NCBI GenBank assembly: GCA_025465145.1 | Contig: JAODNS010000087.1 | Location: 1 to 15,741 of the forward strand | Direction of reading: 5' to 3' | DNA length: 15,741 nt | Origin: Frankiales bacterium | Lineage (GTDB): Bacteria; Actinomycetota; Actinomycetes; Mycobacteriales; SCTD01 | Shown: positions 13,674-15,741 of the stretch, in pieces | How positions within the stretch are numbered: position 1 is the stretch's first letter | Layout: each line of letters starts with the position of its first letter | The notes under the pieces: generated by a model | Seen by the model: only the letters and a program-made list of their open reading frames with translations | Databases searched by the model: none | What the model was told of the DNA's origin: nothing | Program-made: the position numbers and the translations under genes

Positions 13674-14807
13674 TCACGGGTTGAGCGCGCGGGCGTAGGC
13701 GGCGAGGTGCGCCTCGGCGCTCGCCTCCCACGTGAACTCCAGCGACCGCTGGTGCCCGGCCTCGGCCAGCTGGGCGCGGCGGGCCGGGTCGTCGAGCAGC
13801 GCGGTGAGCGCGGTCGCGATCGCGCCGGGGTCCGGCTCGGTGTAGGCGACTGCGTCGCCGCCGACCTCAGGCAGCGACAAGCGCGGCGTCGTGAGGACCG
13901 GTGCGCCGCAGGCCATCGCCTCGAGGACGGGCAGGCCGAAGCCCTCGCCGTGCGACGGGTATGCGACGACCAGCGCGCCACCGAGGAACCCGGGCAGGTC
14001 GGTGAAGCGCAGGTAGCCGGGGCGCAGCACGCGCAGGTGCGACGGCACCTCGGCGATGGCGCCGTCGATCTGGTCGTCCCAGCCCGCGCCACCGGCGAGC
14101 ACCAGCGCGGGCGCGTCCTCGCGGTCGGCGCACGCCTGCACCCAGCCGCGGACGAGACCCGGCACGTTCTTGCGCGGCTCGAGGGTCGACAGGAAGGCGA
14201 GGTACGGCTGGCCGCCGAGACCCAGGCGGGCCTGCACCCGGTCCTTCTCGGCGTCGGTCGGGACGTGGAAGGTGGTCTGGTCCACGCCGTGGTAGGCCAC
14301 GTCGATCGTGGTGCCGTCGGCGCTGAGGACGCGGATGAGCTCCTCGCGGGTCGCCTTCGACGGCGTGATGACGCGGGACGCGCGGCGCAGCGCGGTGCGG
14401 GTCGCCGAGCGGAAGAAAGTCCCCTTGACGGAGGTGTGCATCTCCGGCTCGGTGAAGAACGTCGCGTCGTGGATGGTCACGACGACGGGGCGGCCGGCGC
14501 GCAGCGGCATCGTGTAGTGCGGCGAGTGGACGACGTCGGCGTTGACCTGCTGGGCGACCAGCGGCAGGCCGGTCTGCTCCCAGGCCAGGCGGGCCGGCCG
14601 GTGCGAGATCGCCGCCGGGCCGGGGATGACCTCGGCGCGGTCGTCCATCCGGCTGTACCGCTCGGCGTCCGCGCGCTGGCAGACGATCGCGATGTCCGCG
14701 TCCGTGCGGGAGAGGGCGCCGATCAGGCCGTCGACGTAGCGACCGACACCACCGCGGTCGGCGGGAACCGCCGTCGCGTCGACGAGGACGCGCGGACTCG
14801 CGGACAG
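13674..14807 (-). CDS. GT4-family glycosyltransferase with CTG start
   Basis: 377 residues from a CTG codon at 14807. The frame is open to a TAG at 14844-14842, with no ATG, GTG or TTG before an internal ATG at 14648. Starting at 14648 would remove the first 53 residues, including PADRGGVGRYVDGLI (about 15-29), the conserved N-terminal glycine-rich donor/acceptor loop of GT4 enzymes. The CTG has a near-perfect Shine-Dalgarno GGAAGGAG with 6-nt spacing. Other hallmarks are TIHDATFFTEPE, STLEPRKN (about 207-214) and the GT4 E-x7-E motif EGFGLPVLEAMACG (288-301). It is a GT-B fold enzyme using a nucleotide sugar, possibly GDP-mannose made by the manC in the same operon. The specific substrate cannot be read from sequence. 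Confidence 0.9.
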   Translation of the reverse strand: MSASPRVLVDATAVPADRGGVGRYVDGLIGALSRTDADIAIVCQRADAERYSRMDDRAEVIPGPAAISHRPARLAWEQTGLPLVAQQVNADVVHSPHYTMPLRAGRPVVVTIHDATFFTEPEMHTSVKGTFFRSATRTALRRASRVITPSKATREELIRVLSADGTTIDVAYHGVDQTTFHVPTDAEKDRVQARLGLGGQPYLAFLSTLEPRKNVPGLVRGWVQACADREDAPALVLAGGAGWDDQIDGAIAEVPSHLRVLRPGYLRFTDLPGFLGGALVVAYPSHGEGFGLPVLEAMACGAPVLTTPRLSLPEVGGDAVAYTEPDPGAIATALTALLDDPARRAQLAEAGHQRSLEFTWEASAEAHLAAYARALNP

Positions 14808-14813
14808 CGGGGG

Positions 14814-14821
14814 CTCCTTCC
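14814..14821 (-). promoter_or_regulatory. Strong Shine-Dalgarno before a CTG start
   Basis: GGAAGGAG on the minus strand is the best ribosome-binding site seen in the window and is 6 nt from the CTG at 14807-14805. Its strength and placement are the main evidence for CTG initiation, since no conventional start codon lies at a usable distance. Confidence 0.75.
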
Positions 14822-14840
14822 CGGGTGATCGACCGGTTCG

Positions 14841-14846
14841 AGCCTA
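14841..14846 (-). promoter_or_regulatory. Putative -10 box of the GT4-wbbL-manC operon
   Basis: TAGGCT (minus strand) fits TANNNT in the 47-bp gap between the two GT4 genes. Initiation about 7 nt downstream would give a leader of roughly 27 nt carrying the GGAAGGAG site. A -35 element is not evident, and read-through from the upstream GT4 gene is also possible. Confidence 0.3.
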
Positions 14847-14854
14847 CGCCCGCG

Positions 14855-15741
14855 TCAGGGAATCGCCCGGTACGCGGACCACAGCGCGTCGGCGGCCGCG
14901 TCCCACGTGAAGCCGGCTGCCCGCTCCCGACCGGCGGCGGTGAGCCGGGCCTGCAGCTGCTCGTCCTCGACCACCCGGCGCAGTGCCTCCGGCAGCTCGG
15001 CGTCGGGCGCCACCAGCACGGCGTCGCCGCCGACCTCCACCAGCGCCGCGGCGGGGCTGACGACGGTCGGCGTCCCGGCGGCCATGGCCTCGAGGACGGG
15101 CAGGCCGAACCCCTCCGCGCGGCTCGGGACGACCGCAGCGGTGGCACGGTCGAGCAACACCGCGAGGTCGGCGTCGGGTACCCGGCCGAGGACCCGCACG
15201 TCGTGCAGCCCCAGCCGCTCGGCCTCTGCCTGCAGGTCGAGTCCGCCCCACCCCGGCTGGCCGACGACGAGCAGCGGCAGGTCCGGCGCGGCAGGGTCGG
15301 CCAGGGCCGCGAGCAGCACGAGCAGCCCCTTGCGCGGCTCCAGCGTCGCGACCGTCAGCAGGTACCGCTCGGGCAGCCCGAGCCGCGTCGCCCGCTCCTG
15401 GACGTCGGCCGGCAGCGCGAGGTCGGAGCTGACGCCGTGCCCGACGACGAGCACTTCGCGCAGCCGTACGTGGGTGGCGAGCTCGTCCGCCACCGCCTGC
15501 GTCGGGACCACCACCAGATCGGCGGTCCGCGCCGCGCGCTCGACCGCCCTCCGGTGCCAGCGGACGCCGCGCGGGGTGAGCGTCTCCGGGTGCGTCCAGG
15601 GCACCGCGTCGTGGACGGTCACGACCAGCCGTCCGCGCCGTGGCGGGGCAAGCGGCGTCGGTGCGTGCACGAGGTCGCCGCGGACGCCGGGGCCGACGCC
15701 GCGCTCCCAGGCGGCGTACAGCGGCCGGCGGCCGAGCGGCA
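14855..15741 (-). CDS. GT4-family glycosyltransferase, 5' end outside the window
   Basis: C-terminal 294 residues of a GT-B fold family 4 glycosyltransferase. The frame is open to the window edge and already reads as family sequence there (PLYAAWERGV, then GDLVHAPTPLAPP). The GTG at 15670 is therefore internal and the true start lies beyond 15741. Landmarks are TVHDAVPWTHPE, VVVPTQAVADEL, VATLEPRKG and the E-x7-E motif EGFGLPVLEAMAAG, then VEVGGDAVLVAPD. The same block order is found in the next gene, so the two are probably tandem paralogues. They act on different linkages or acceptors of one glycan by inference. It is the most upstream gene seen of the minus-strand envelope operon. Confidence 0.9.
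   Translation of the reverse strand, partial: PLGRRPLYAAWERGVGPGVRGDLVHAPTPLAPPRRGRLVVTVHDAVPWTHPETLTPRGVRWHRRAVERAARTADLVVVPTQAVADELATHVRLREVLVVGHGVSSDLALPADVQERATRLGLPERYLLTVATLEPRKGLLVLLAALADPAAPDLPLLVVGQPGWGGLDLQAEAERLGLHDVRVLGRVPDADLAVLLDRATAAVVPSRAEGFGLPVLEAMAAGTPTVVSPAAALVEVGGDAVLVAPDAELPEALRRVVEDEQLQARLTAAGRERAAGFTWDAAADALWSAYRAIP

Noticed and set aside
13476..14828. 450-codon plus-strand frame opposite the GT2 and GT4 genes
   Set aside because: It spans two genes with clear motifs on the other strand and has biased, motif-free composition.

Overview
The window is GC-rich, densely packed chromosomal DNA from an actinomycete. The evidence is the GC-biased codon use, the complete coenzyme F420 pathway genes with the two-domain fusions FbiC and FbiB that are typical of Actinobacteria, a WbbL-type cell-wall rhamnosyltransferase, and a 13E12-type DUF222/HNH repeat gene. 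The genus cannot be fixed from sequence alone.

Left part (1-7190), F420 biosynthesis: fbiC runs on the minus strand from its start at 2503. A divergent pair follows, a class I methyltransferase (minus) and fbiA/cofD (plus), with fbiB overlapping the end of fbiA. FbiC makes the deazaflavin FO, FbiA attaches the phosphoenolpyruvate/lactyl-phosphate moiety, and FbiB adds glutamates and reduces the precursor, so the FO-to-F420 route is within 7.2 kb. Between fbiC and the methyltransferase lies a decayed 13E12/HNH gene (2620-3938) with two frameshifts, one explained exactly by a 10-bp tandem duplication, followed by a 20-bp tandem repeat.

Middle part (7201-11142), small genes and housekeeping: two overlapping small membrane-protein genes, a 71-residue helical protein, an AlkA-like DNA glycosylase, scoA-scoB (succinyl-CoA:3-oxoacid CoA-transferase), a small multi-pass membrane protein and a membrane-anchored coiled-coil protein.

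Right part (11139-15741), a minus-strand cell-envelope operon: it reads from the right edge as GT4 glycosyltransferase (cut by the window), a second GT4, WbbL-like GT2, and a mannose-1-phosphate guanylyltransferase. A secreted LVIVD-type protein that looks internally deleted follows. The operon probably builds a rhamnose/mannose-containing envelope glycan.

No dramatic new system is visible. The most notable signals are: (i) a repeated YAGNNT hexamer exactly 6 or 7 nt before seven start codons, which suggests widespread leaderless transcription, including two face-to-face promoter pairs squeezed into 26 and 31 bp; (ii) a GT4 gene whose only plausible start is CTG behind a strong Shine-Dalgarno; (iii) the reconstructable lesions of the HNH pseudogene; (iv) the apparent in-frame internal deletion in the secreted protein. 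No tRNA, rRNA, CRISPR array, insertion sequence or prophage was seen.
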